From assembly GCF_030164425.1 (NCBI RefSeq), contig NZ_JASNJD010000021.1, positions 1-64,000 of the forward strand: a stretch of DNA of 64,000 nucleotides. Reading direction: 5' to 3'. Shown here piece after piece: positions 1 to 7,235 of this stretch. Source of the DNA: Pseudodonghicola flavimaris. GTDB lineage: Bacteria; Pseudomonadota; Alphaproteobacteria; Rhodobacterales; Rhodobacteraceae. Position 1 is the stretch's first letter, and every line of letters begins with the position of its first letter. Position numbers and translations under genes: made by a program. Under the pieces are notes generated by a model, which made no database searches, was not told where the DNA came from, and saw only the letters and a program-made list of their open reading frames with translations.

Positions 1-33
1 ACACCCAGAACCTCACCCAACATAGCGCCTCCC

Positions 34-77
34 GATAAGACACGTCGCTAAAGACGTCGTTATGCACGTGTCTTATC
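34..77. repeat. 12-bp perfect inverted repeat at a gene truncation point
   Basis: GATAAGACACGT at 34-45 and its exact complement at 66-77 enclose a 20-base spacer. The repeat overlaps the last codons of the adjoining ATPase gene, whose C-terminal half is missing, so it may mark the junction that replaced that half. The shape recalls a recombinase or resolvase crossover site, but no recombinase is visible and I cannot name a family. A terminator is less likely because there is no T run on either side. Confidence 0.6.
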
Positions 78-983
78 TCGGTCCGCCTCCATCAGGCAGG
101 CGGCATCAATCGGGCGCTTACGATGGTTCTCCGCAATCAGCCTGCTCAGTTCCAGCATCTTGAGGCTCAGGAACATGATGTTGGCCGAGCCGAGGCTTGC
201 GTCATTGATGGACCGCCTGCCGTCATCGATCAGCAGCCTTATGTTACGAAAAAGGCGTGTGACATCAGTGGCGCCAAAGCCAAGTCGTGGTTTGACATCC
301 TGCTTGGGACCGCTCATGGCTGCAAAGAGTTGACCGAGGTCTGTCTCAAGTTCCCCTACACTCGGGAACGCCGTCAATTTTTCGGTGGCTTCCTCGATTG
401 CTTCACCGATTTCATCAAGATCTGCCTGGTCGATGTCGGCGAAAGCTTCCTCGATGAGCGGGCGTAGAGGCGATCGGCGCCACGCCGCGAGGTCACCTTC
501 AGCGTCACGAAGAGCTGGCAACAGGTCCATGGTCAGGCGGCGGCGGAGGTCATGGCCGAAACGTTTCGTCTCGCTTTCACCGCCGAAGCAAATGAACTCC
601 AGGTCGTTGTCCGATGTTGGTGCACTGCCTAATCCCGGTCGTGCGCGACATTCGTAGGTCAGGCGGACCGTGTCGGGGTCATCGTCGAGGCGGAAGTCCG
701 TGAGCAGAGCAAGGATATCGAGATCAGAGTCAAATTCTTCGATTTCGACAGCAATGACTATCTTGTCGTCTTCTTCCAGGTTCCCAAGGCCGTCCCAGAA
801 ATCGGCGAGGCCAAGTTCACGGGCGCTGTCGGGCAGAGAGGGATCAAACAGCAACCGGAGGGCATGCATCAGGTTGCTTTTGCCGACCTTGTTTTCGCCA
901 ACCACAACAACGTTTCCATCGAGGGCTACGTCTAGTTTTGAAAAGTTCCGGAAATTCTCAATCAGAATCCGTGAAAGATGCAT
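60..983 (-). CDS. OLD/RecF-type AAA ATPase, C-terminally truncated
   Basis: This 307-residue protein opens like an ATP-dependent OLD-family nuclease or SMC-type ATPase: a beta strand (LSRILIENFRNF) and then a P-loop GENKVGKSN at residues 29-37. Full OLD proteins have about twice this length, with an ABC signature, Walker B and a C-terminal Toprim nuclease domain. Here the reading frame stops shortly after LSRLIAENHR, just where the Walker B strand would follow, and the last 20 or so residues look unrelated. The gene is therefore probably a non-functional remnant, or an N-terminal domain fused to foreign DNA. It lies 106 bases downstream of the beta-family gene on the same strand, so the three minus-strand genes may once have formed one defence operon. 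Confidence 0.75.
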   Translation of the reverse strand: MHLSRILIENFRNFSKLDVALDGNVVVVGENKVGKSNLMHALRLLFDPSLPDSARELGLADFWDGLGNLEEDDKIVIAVEIEEFDSDLDILALLTDFRLDDDPDTVRLTYECRARPGLGSAPTSDNDLEFICFGGESETKRFGHDLRRRLTMDLLPALRDAEGDLAAWRRSPLRPLIEEAFADIDQADLDEIGEAIEEATEKLTAFPSVGELETDLGQLFAAMSGPKQDVKPRLGFGATDVTRLFRNIRLLIDDGRRSINDASLGSANIMFLSLKMLELSRLIAENHRKRPIDAACLMEADRDKTRA

Positions 984-1089
984 TTTTCCTCACTCAAAAT
1001 AGTAAAGACCGGACGCCCGTAGCGAGAGGCAGAAGCAGCTTCCCAAACGGAACAGTGATCCGTGACTAGGTAATTTTCGTGGTCGAACT

Positions 1090-2181
1090 CTAAAACAAAC
1101 TTTCTTGCTCCGAGTACTCAGCGACAGCATCCTCTTCGAACTCGATGCCCGACATGGCACCCAGGTCCCTAACAACCCTGACCAGGTGATGCGCGGTGTT
1201 CAATTCCCGCCAGCCAGTCGCGTCGCCGCAGGTTTCTGTCAGCCCCTTCGCGTTGCGCCAGATCCGGTCGTCTGCGGGGGAGAAGCCTCTGCCGCAGTAC
1301 TCCTTGCTCTCGACGATCTGCCTGCAGACTTCGCGCATCGTCGGCGTGAAGGCTCCCGAGTCGCTGCCCCTGATCACCAAGGTGTGGGTCTTACCGGTGT
1401 AGCGAAGGTGCGGCCTCGGTCGTCCACCGCCCTTACCCTTCGGGAACACCATTCGCCCGCAATCCGCGCCGAAGTCGCCGTAGGCCAGTCGATTTGGTTG
1501 GACACCAGTCTCTTTGAGAGCCGCCAAGAAAGTGGTCCACTCCGCCCTTGCGACCAACGTGCGCTCGTTAGCTCCGACCGGCAGCTTGTCCGGGTACGCT
1601 GACGCTTGGTAGACGATTTTGCTCCACCGCGCCGCGCCGTCCAGTTGATCGAAGATTTCGCCGATGGCGGGCGCGAAGTCAGCGCCCAAGGGAGCCCCGG
1701 TGAAGTCCACGAAGAGGACACACTGTTCCGGTCGGACGCCTGCCTTTTCCACCGCCTCGACCAAAGCGGCGGGATCAACTTCCTCGAAGTCCATGTAGAT
1801 ACCCGCCCTGACGTCCCCCTCCCGAACGAGCGCCTGGCGGGCCGGATTGGACAGATCGGCGAACGTCAGCACCGGAAGCAGGCGGGAATTTACCGCCGTG
1901 GCGATGCGGAAGAGGGTCGCCACTCCCTCGTCGCCAAGGGCCGCCGCTGCCAGTTGCGGGTCGAGAAACGCACGCCGGTGCGGCCAGCTCTTTCCGAGGC
2001 GCTCGCCCATCATGTAGGCAATCTCGTCCAGCGTGGGTATGCGCCCTTTTCCCGGGTCTGACTCTGTGGGAGGCGGCACCACGAAGCGAGGGCAGACATG
2101 CCCTTGATAACGGGCGGCCAGCCTACCGCAGGCAGCGAATTCGCCGGGTTTAGCCCTGAGGGCCGGGAAGTATGGGAGCAT
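1090..2181 (-). CDS. beta family protein (Beta_protein domain)
   Basis: A 363-residue soluble protein resembling the Pfam beta-protein family, whose function is not established. The start is set at 2181 because a good ribosome site (AAGGAAAGAG) stands a few bases before that ATG. An ATG at 2211 in the same frame has no such site. Visible features are an N-terminal MLPYFPALRAKPGE segment, typical of the family, and FVDFTGAP in the middle, which suggests a TIM-barrel-like fold (inference). It overlaps the end of the upstream HTH/metallopeptidase gene by 32 bases, so the two are translationally coupled. Pairing of this family with ImmA-type proteases is familiar from annotation, and a defence or stress role is inference. 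Confidence 0.7.
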   Translation of the reverse strand: MLPYFPALRAKPGEFAACGRLAARYQGHVCPRFVVPPPTESDPGKGRIPTLDEIAYMMGERLGKSWPHRRAFLDPQLAAAALGDEGVATLFRIATAVNSRLLPVLTFADLSNPARQALVREGDVRAGIYMDFEEVDPAALVEAVEKAGVRPEQCVLFVDFTGAPLGADFAPAIGEIFDQLDGAARWSKIVYQASAYPDKLPVGANERTLVARAEWTTFLAALKETGVQPNRLAYGDFGADCGRMVFPKGKGGGRPRPHLRYTGKTHTLVIRGSDSGAFTPTMREVCRQIVESKEYCGRGFSPADDRIWRNAKGLTETCGDATGWRELNTAHHLVRVVRDLGAMSGIEFEEDAVAEYSEQESLF

Positions 2182-3478
2182 CACTCTTTCCTTTCTGGGC
2201 TTCGCCCACAAACAGTTTCCTCACGGTGTTCCTCCCGATCTTGTTTGCGAACAGGGACCACTCTCCCCGTTCTTTGCGTATCCGCCCGAAAACAATCGCC
2301 GGATGGATACCCAACTCGTCGGCAAAGCGCTCGATTACCGCAGCCGACTTCGCGATGCGGGCGGTAGAGCGCCGCCAGCGTTCTTCCGGGATGAGCAGGT
2401 TGGAGGCGAAGCGGTTTGCCTCCTCCTCCTGTTCATCGACCGATGCCTCTTGATCCGTCTGATCGTAGAAGCCTACGGCCAGCCCGGTGGAGAAGTGAAG
2501 CGTGACGTGGGCGAGCTCGTGCATCAGCGTGAACCAGAAGTTGTCCACGGTGTCGGTTCTGACGGTCATTCCAATGACCGGTCTCCCATCCACGATGAAG
2601 GCCGCGCCGTCGATCTTCAGGCCGGGTACCTGTGGTTCCACGATCAAAACGATGCCGCGGTCGGCGAGCACTTCCACCGCCCGGAGCGGCCCGCGGGTGT
2701 CGTTGCTCAGACGGACCAGTCCGGGCATCCACTTGAGTTCAAGTGGCTCATGAACGTCCTCGACGCTCGCGAAAGCCTCGCGCGCCCTGGCTGTTACCCT
2801 AGCACGCCAAGCATGGAGCATGACGTCTTCGGTGTGGTCGACAACGTTGAGGCCAGTTCGGAGAAGCCCAGGGCTTCCAAAATCGATCCGGTTCTCGGCG
2901 ATGTAGCGGCGAAGCTCAGCCTCGGTGAAGTCCTCGGCGAACCAGCCGTTCTCGCGTCCATGTTTTAGGATCTTCTTGATTTCGGACTTCGAGACTCCGT
3001 CAATCACTTTGTCCAGCCCACGGAAGGCAGGTTGGTCGGGCATGTCCGCAGTCAGGCGTACGCCGAGCAGCGCCGCGACGCGGTTATAGTTCTTGAGGCT
3101 GATCTGTCCGTATCGCTCTGCTTCCCAGCGCTGGACCTGCTGTTCTTTCACTCCGAGGCGCCATGCTAGATCCTTCTGGGAGTAACCGTTGGCTATCCTA
3201 GCGACGATCAGCATCAAACCTGGCTCTTGGTTTACAAGGGCCTTTAGTGCTGTGGGCTTTTGTGTTTCCTTGGCCACTTCATAAGCCTCGACTGCTCGGG
3301 TCAGGCGCTCGCGTTCGGCCTTCATCATTCGCGAGACTTGAGAAACCACCTCAGGCGGCAGGCCGGCCACGACCGGCTCCATAGCGTGCTCCGAGTGAAG
3401 TGCCTCGGAGAGACGAGAAATCCGCGCGCGCGCTTCCCGTGCTTCCTTTTCGTTCAGGGTGATTCCGTTCATGGTCAT
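2150..3478 (-). CDS. XRE-type regulator fused to ImmA/IrrE metallopeptidase
   Basis: This 442-residue protein has a helix-turn-helix at about residues 90-145 (GYSQKDLAWRLGVKEQQVQRWE) and a C-terminal zinc peptidase domain. The zinc motif HELAH is at 320-324, with a downstream EEEANRFAS supplying the likely third ligand. In ICEBs1 ImmA and Deinococcus IrrE such proteases cleave repressors in response to a signal. With the HTH on the same chain, this one probably represses its own operon and is relieved by cleavage. A nested dyad sits directly upstream at 3489-3544. The 3' end overlaps the beta-family gene, forming a two-gene unit. Confidence 0.88.
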   Translation of the reverse strand: MTMNGITLNEKEAREARARISRLSEALHSEHAMEPVVAGLPPEVVSQVSRMMKAERERLTRAVEAYEVAKETQKPTALKALVNQEPGLMLIVARIANGYSQKDLAWRLGVKEQQVQRWEAERYGQISLKNYNRVAALLGVRLTADMPDQPAFRGLDKVIDGVSKSEIKKILKHGRENGWFAEDFTEAELRRYIAENRIDFGSPGLLRTGLNVVDHTEDVMLHAWRARVTARAREAFASVEDVHEPLELKWMPGLVRLSNDTRGPLRAVEVLADRGIVLIVEPQVPGLKIDGAAFIVDGRPVIGMTVRTDTVDNFWFTLMHELAHVTLHFSTGLAVGFYDQTDQEASVDEQEEEANRFASNLLIPEERWRRSTARIAKSAAVIERFADELGIHPAIVFGRIRKERGEWSLFANKIGRNTVRKLFVGEAQKGKSDAPILPGPQG

Positions 3479-3488
3479 GCCTCAATAT

Positions 3489-3544
3489 ACCCAACTTTTA
3501 TGTTGTGGCCAAGTACACAACGGATAAGTTGGGTGCAATGGGCT
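3489..3544 (-). promoter_or_regulatory. nested inverted repeats, probable operator of the HTH-ImmA gene
   Basis: Outer arms ACCCAACTT (3489-3497) and AAGTTGGGT (3536-3544) are perfect 9-base complements. Inner arms GTTGTG (3502-3507) and CACAAC (3516-3521) are perfect 6-base complements nearly centred in the same interval. The structure begins 11 bases upstream of the HTH-ImmA start codon. This is what an autoregulated XRE repressor operator would look like. Binding is inferred. Confidence 0.6.
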
Positions 3545-3813
3545 TCTGAACTACCGTGAGGCGTTGACGCAATGAATTCGGGGCTTCCGGTGCTGCCATC
3601 ACTCCTGCTATGGGCATGCGGAGTTTGCCTAAATGAGCTGGCAGCACCTCGTTGCAGGTTCGATGCGGTTCGCGGCTTCCGCCGGAGGGACCTCGGGTTC
3701 GCTTGGGTCCATTCCCCAACAACTCACCAGTGCGAAATCGGAAATCGTGATTAAAAGGCCGTATGCGGCCGCTTGATGACGATCTTGCGCCACAAGAGGC
3801 CACTTGAGACCTG
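3545..3813. other. intergenic, no convincing gene
   Basis: Between the two divergent HTH genes lie about 420 bases without a supported coding region. Short open frames occur on both strands but lack a start site or recognisable domains. Apart from the operator near 3489-3544 and the promoter near 3814-3842, I see nothing assignable. Confidence 0.4.
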
Positions 3814-3842
3814 TTGACAAATTAACCTACAAAGGGCCATAT
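3814..3842 (+). promoter_or_regulatory. candidate hipBA promoter
   Basis: TTGACA at 3814-3819 is followed after 17 bases by CCATAT at 3837-3842, a perfect -35 and a weak -10 box. It lies about 60 bases before the hipB start codon. AT-rich half-sites such as GTTAAC downstream may serve as HipB operators, but no perfect dyad is visible. Confidence 0.45.
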
Positions 3843-3901
3843 GTGACCGACTATGGCGAGTTAACTAGCTTAATCGGCAACGTTTGGCCTTTAGAGAAGC
3901 A

Positions 3902-4240
3902 ATGGCGACGTCACAACAAATCGAACATGAAATCGGGCAGCGTCTTGCGCGTCTGCGCCTCGCGCGCAACGTAACCCAAACTGACCTCGCCGAGAAGGCG
4001 GGCATCGGAGTCCGCACCCTGCGTCGCCTTGAGGCTGGGGATCCTTCCACACTGGACACCTTTCTTCGCGTCGCCGCTGCGCTCGATTTGGAGCATGCGA
4101 TACTCTCTGTGTTACCAGAGGGAGACATCAGGCCAATTGAACGCGTCTCACAGAAGGGGAAGGAACGCAGGAGAGCGAGTCCTGCATCGGAACAACCCAA
4201 AAAATCATCATGGACCTGGGGTGACGACGTAGATGACTGA
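3902..4240 (+). CDS. hipB: HipB-like antitoxin, XRE family
   Basis: A 112-residue DNA-binding protein with an XRE helix-turn-helix over about residues 10-65 (LARLRLARNVTQTDLAEKAG, then GVRTLRRLEAG) and a charged tail ending in WTWGDDVDD. The ATG at 3902 is chosen over an in-frame TTG at 3884 because AGAGAAG stands just before it. The stop overlaps the start of the kinase gene by 8 bases, the usual arrangement for a type II toxin-antitoxin pair. HipB-type proteins neutralise HipA and repress the shared promoter. On a plasmid the pair may act as an addiction module. Confidence 0.85.
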   Translation: MATSQQIEHEIGQRLARLRLARNVTQTDLAEKAGIGVRTLRRLEAGDPSTLDTFLRVAAALDLEHAILSVLPEGDIRPIERVSQKGKERRRASPASEQPKKSSWTWGDDVDD

Positions 4241-5537
4241 TGCGAGCATAATATTGTGGGGTCGGCGCATCGGTGCCGTAAGTTGGGATGAAGCACGCGC
4301 ACTCGGCATCTTTCAATACGATCCGGCCTTTGTGGGCGCGGGTATTGAGGTCGCGCCCCTGAAGATGCCAGTTCGGGAAGCACCCTACGAGTTTCCCGCC
4401 CTTCCGAAGGAAACGTTCAAAGGGTTACCCGGCATGTTGGCCGACGCGTTGCCGGACAAGTTCGGGAACCGGTTGATCGATGCGTGGCTTGCAGAAACGG
4501 GGCGAAGCGCGGGCCGGTTCAGCCCAGTGGATCGGCTTTGCTACATCGGCAACCGCGGAATCGGGGCACTGGAATTCGAGCCAACGGTCCGTAAAGCGAC
4601 CCGGTCCAAAAAGCTGGAAGTGGCCCAGTTGGTGGATCTGGCCAACAGGGTCTTAAGCGAGCGCGAGAACCTTGCCGGCAGGCTCGGAGGCGAGGACGAC
4701 GCAGAGGCGCTCGAAGATATTTTGAGCGTCGGGACTTCGGCGGGTGGCGCGCGCGCGAAGGCGGTGCTTGCCTGGAACCGAGACACCGGGGAGTTCAGGT
4801 CAGGCCAAGTCAAAGTCGACGAGGGATACGAGCACTGGCTCTTGAAGTTCGACGGCGTGTCCAACAATCGAGATAAGGAGCTAGCCGATCCCCAAGGCTT
4901 CGGAAAAATCGAGTACGCATATTACCTGATGGCGACGGCGGCGGGCATCGACATGTCGGAATGCAGGCTTCACCATGAAGGCGGACGAAGCCATTTCATG
5001 ACGCGTCGGTTCGACCGGGACGAACGAGGGCGCAAGGTCCACATGCAATCGCTCGGCGCGATACAGCATTTCGACTTCAATGACCCGGCCTCTTATTCCT
5101 ACGAGCAGGCCATCATGACGATTAGGGATCTTGGGCTCGGAATGGATGTGGTGGAGCAACAATACAAGCGCGCTGTCTTCAACGTTGTCGCTCGCAACCA
5201 AGATGACCACGTCAAGAACATCTCCTTCCTCATGGGCCGGTCCGGCACTTGGCGACTGTCCCCAGCCTATGACGTGGCCTATTCCTACAATCCTTCTGGC
5301 TCATGGACGCGCGACCATCAAATGAGCCTAGCTGGAAAGCGAAACGATTTCACTCATGGCGACCTCATGGTTTTTGCTTCGAACGTGGGGCTGAAATCCA
5401 ACAGGGCGAACCAAGCTATTGAGGAAATCCTGGGCGCGGTCGCGCAGTGGCACGAGTTCGCTGAACGGGCGGGTGTTGAGCATTCTGATGTGAGCCGTAT
5501 CGAGAAAACGTTTCGCATGAATTTGCGGGGTAAGTAG
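4233..5537 (+). CDS. hipA: HipA-like serine/threonine kinase toxin
   Basis: A 434-residue protein with the HipA layout: an N-terminal small domain (WGRRIGAVSWDE and a GLPGMLADALPDKFGN stretch near residues 64-79), a glycine-rich loop at about 166-175 (SVGTSAGGAR), the catalytic segment RNQDDHVKN at 321-329 with Asp324, and the metal-binding YDVAYS at 346-351. E. coli HipA phosphorylates glutamyl-tRNA synthetase and stops growth. The target here is unknown. All key kinase residues appear present, so the toxin is probably active and held in check by the overlapping antitoxin. Confidence 0.88.
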   Translation: MTDASIILWGRRIGAVSWDEARALGIFQYDPAFVGAGIEVAPLKMPVREAPYEFPALPKETFKGLPGMLADALPDKFGNRLIDAWLAETGRSAGRFSPVDRLCYIGNRGIGALEFEPTVRKATRSKKLEVAQLVDLANRVLSERENLAGRLGGEDDAEALEDILSVGTSAGGARAKAVLAWNRDTGEFRSGQVKVDEGYEHWLLKFDGVSNNRDKELADPQGFGKIEYAYYLMATAAGIDMSECRLHHEGGRSHFMTRRFDRDERGRKVHMQSLGAIQHFDFNDPASYSYEQAIMTIRDLGLGMDVVEQQYKRAVFNVVARNQDDHVKNISFLMGRSGTWRLSPAYDVAYSYNPSGSWTRDHQMSLAGKRNDFTHGDLMVFASNVGLKSNRANQAIEEILGAVAQWHEFAERAGVEHSDVSRIEKTFRMNLRGK

Positions 5538-5859
5538 CGCCGGGCCGCCCAATACGGATTGCCTTGGGATCAGTCGTGGACACGATTGTCAACCGCGCGA
5601 AATTGCATCGCGATATCATCGGTGTCCGGCTCACTCTGAGATCGTTTTGAGCACTGCGTCGTTCGCTGCGTACAGGTCACGACAATGGCCCGTTCTTATT
5701 CAATCACATAGCACTTGCAGCATTGGGGCCTAGTCAAAGCAAAGTATACTCAAACTGCCTGTGCGCGCTCGGCGTTCCATTTACAGCTGGGAGAGGGCGC
5801 AGCCTAGAACTAAAGAAGAACATGTTGTCGTAACACGACGCTTCAGATACATTCGCTTC
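5538..5859. other. intergenic, AT-richer, no gene seen
   Basis: About 320 bases between hipA and the WGR gene. The base composition is lower in GC than the flanks. No ORF with a domain, no clear terminator and no repeat were recognised. Confidence 0.35.
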
Positions 5860-6150
5860 ATGGACGATGTCCCCAGCGTATTCGAACAATATCCGAGCCG
5901 TAATGGCTCATCTCGTTCTGTTGACCTGAGGCGCATCGATGCGTCGTTGAACATGCGGCGGTACTATCACATGAGCTTGCAACCGGACTTGTTTGGAGGC
6001 GTGGACCTTGTGCGAGAGTGGGGGAGGATTGGTTGTCGCGGCCAGTCTCTGATCGAGCGGCATCCGGACGAACACTCGGCGATGGACGCGATGAAGGCCC
6101 ACGATGCCCTCAAGCGCAAGCGTGAATACAGGCCAAGGACGTCGATCTGA
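5860..6150 (+). CDS. small WGR-domain protein
   Basis: This 96-residue protein consists almost wholly of a WGR domain: LRRIDASLNMRRYYHMSLQ, then LVREWGRIG with the namesake Trp-Gly-Arg, then a helix rich in Ala and Lys. In PARP enzymes and some bacterial proteins this domain binds nucleic acid. Single-domain WGR proteins are common in alphaproteobacteria and on their plasmids, and their role is unknown. The start is uncertain: the frame is open to a GTG at 5761, but the extra 33 residues look non-coding, and no strong ribosome site precedes either start. Confidence 0.75.
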   Translation: MDDVPSVFEQYPSRNGSSRSVDLRRIDASLNMRRYYHMSLQPDLFGGVDLVREWGRIGCRGQSLIERHPDEHSAMDAMKAHDALKRKREYRPRTSI

Positions 6151-6390
6151 TGTAATCCTTCAAACGGCTCTTGCGCAGACGTCAGCAATCACTTTTCAGA
6201 TCCAATAAGCTCAGCTTGAGAGACGCTCGCGAAACGCTTACATTTCTCTATGGTGGACGTGGCCATCGTGCCCAAGACCGCCATACCTCCCTGTTGGACT
6301 TTGGCCGAGCTCTGTCTCGGCCGTTCTTTTTTGAGCGCGGGCCAATTTTATTGAATTGCCAAGCTTGCAAGCTCTTGAAGTCGCCGGCTC
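6151..6390. other. intergenic with one terminator hairpin
   Basis: This stretch between the WGR gene and the ArdC remnant contains the terminator at 6303-6332 and otherwise only short frames without recognisable domains. It may be worn remains of the missing N-terminal part of the ArdC-like gene or of an insertion element. Confidence 0.35.
6303..6332 (+). terminator. intrinsic terminator
   Basis: A perfect 7-base stem, GGCCGAG at 6303-6309 and CTCGGCC at 6316-6322, encloses a 6-base loop and is followed by GTTCTTTTTT. It would end plus-strand transcripts from the WGR gene. Confidence 0.7.
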
Positions 6391-6605
6391 ATGATTGCGG
6401 GCGGTCCGTACGGACCGCATCGCGTACTCTGTACGGTTTTTCTTGGCCAGAAGCTGGGGTTCTCCACGCATACGCTGGAGCTGAACGTGGCCTATTTCGA
6501 CAACTGGCTGCGTGTGCTTCGGTCGGACAAGCGGCGGATGCGCAGCGCGCCTGCGACTATCTGGTCGCCGCGTTGGAGGCGGGGCAGGGTGAACGGGCCG
6601 CGTGA
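6391..6605 (+). pseudogene. remnant of an ArdC-like antirestriction protein, frameshifted
   Basis: One frame reads LGFSTHTLELNVAYFDNWLRVLRSDKR and the sequence then continues in another frame as AQRACDYLVAALEAGQG to a stop at 6603-6605. Joined, this matches the C-terminal end of ArdC-type proteins (ssDNA-binding plus zincin domain), whose last helices carry a YxxxWLxxLRxDxR and a DYL motif. The break lies near 6530-6545 and the whole N-terminal part, including the HExxH site, is missing. ArdC-like genes often stand beside ParB/strawberry-notch modules on Rhodobacterales plasmids, which fits the position here. Exact boundaries are uncertain. Confidence 0.6.
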
Positions 6606-6695
6606 GGCAGGAAACCATTGCGACTGTGACCCCTGGGGAAAGTGAAAGGAGGCCTTGGGTCTGGTGGTTTCAACCCATCCGGAAAGGACAGACCC

Positions 6696-7085
6696 ATGAG
6701 CCATCCTGAACCCCTCGCGTTCACCCCGCCCGACGCGGCCGCCATCGCTGCGCTGAACGACGCCTTCCGCAAACTTGCCTGCCTCGGGGTGCCACCGGAT
6801 CGGCCCGTCCAGGGCCGGGTACATGTGACACGGGCATTGATGGAGGCCGGCGACGACTTCATGGCCGAGGCTGTGAAGGCGACGGGGGAGTTCGAGATCT
6901 TTGAACCTGAGAACGATCCCGAGGGCTGGCACGATTTCGGGGCGGTCACGATCCGTGGGGAGACCGTGTTCTGGAAACTCGATCTCTACGAAGCGGACTC
7001 CGACTTCCGCTATGGTGCTGAGGATCCCGGCAACCCCGAGACGACCACGCGTGTCCTGACCATCATGATGGCGCACGACTGGTAG
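6696..7085 (+). CDS. DUF3768 family protein
   Basis: A 129-residue acidic cytoplasmic protein with the DUF3768 layout: an N-terminal helix (IAALNDAFRKLACL), GRVHVTRA, then the C-terminal core DFGAVTIRGETVFWKLDLYE and a closing RVLTIMMAHDW. The function is unknown. The ATG at 6696 follows AAAGGACAGACCC and is preferred to an in-frame start at 6642. It stands first in the plasmid module with the ParB-like and strawberry-notch genes and shares their kind of upstream leader (a GAAAGTG block, then GGACAGACCC before ATG). Confidence 0.8.
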   Translation: MSHPEPLAFTPPDAAAIAALNDAFRKLACLGVPPDRPVQGRVHVTRALMEAGDDFMAEAVKATGEFEIFEPENDPEGWHDFGAVTIRGETVFWKLDLYEADSDFRYGAEDPGNPETTTRVLTIMMAHDW

Positions 7086-7116
7086 GGTGTGCCGCAACCC
7101 CTTCACCAACTTCGAG

Positions 7117-7154
7117 AGGCCCGCCGACCCATTGAAAGGGAAAGTGGGCCTTTT
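7117..7154 (+). terminator. terminator-like hairpin before the ParB-like gene
   Basis: AGGCCC (7117-7122) pairs with GGGCCT (7146-7151), followed by a short T run. The loop contains GAAAGGGAAAG, a block repeated in the leaders of neighbouring genes, so it may also have a regulatory role. Confidence 0.5.
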
Positions 7155-7235
7155 GCCCTTTTGGTTCCCGGATCCGGGGATCGGTCAGGCCGCTCGGGAT
7201 GTCCGGGTGGCGCAGAACCCAGAGAAGGACATTTC

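Noticed and set aside
3498-3803. 101-codon minus-strand frame between the HTH genes
   Set aside because: No domain and it overlaps the operator region. Composition looks non-coding.
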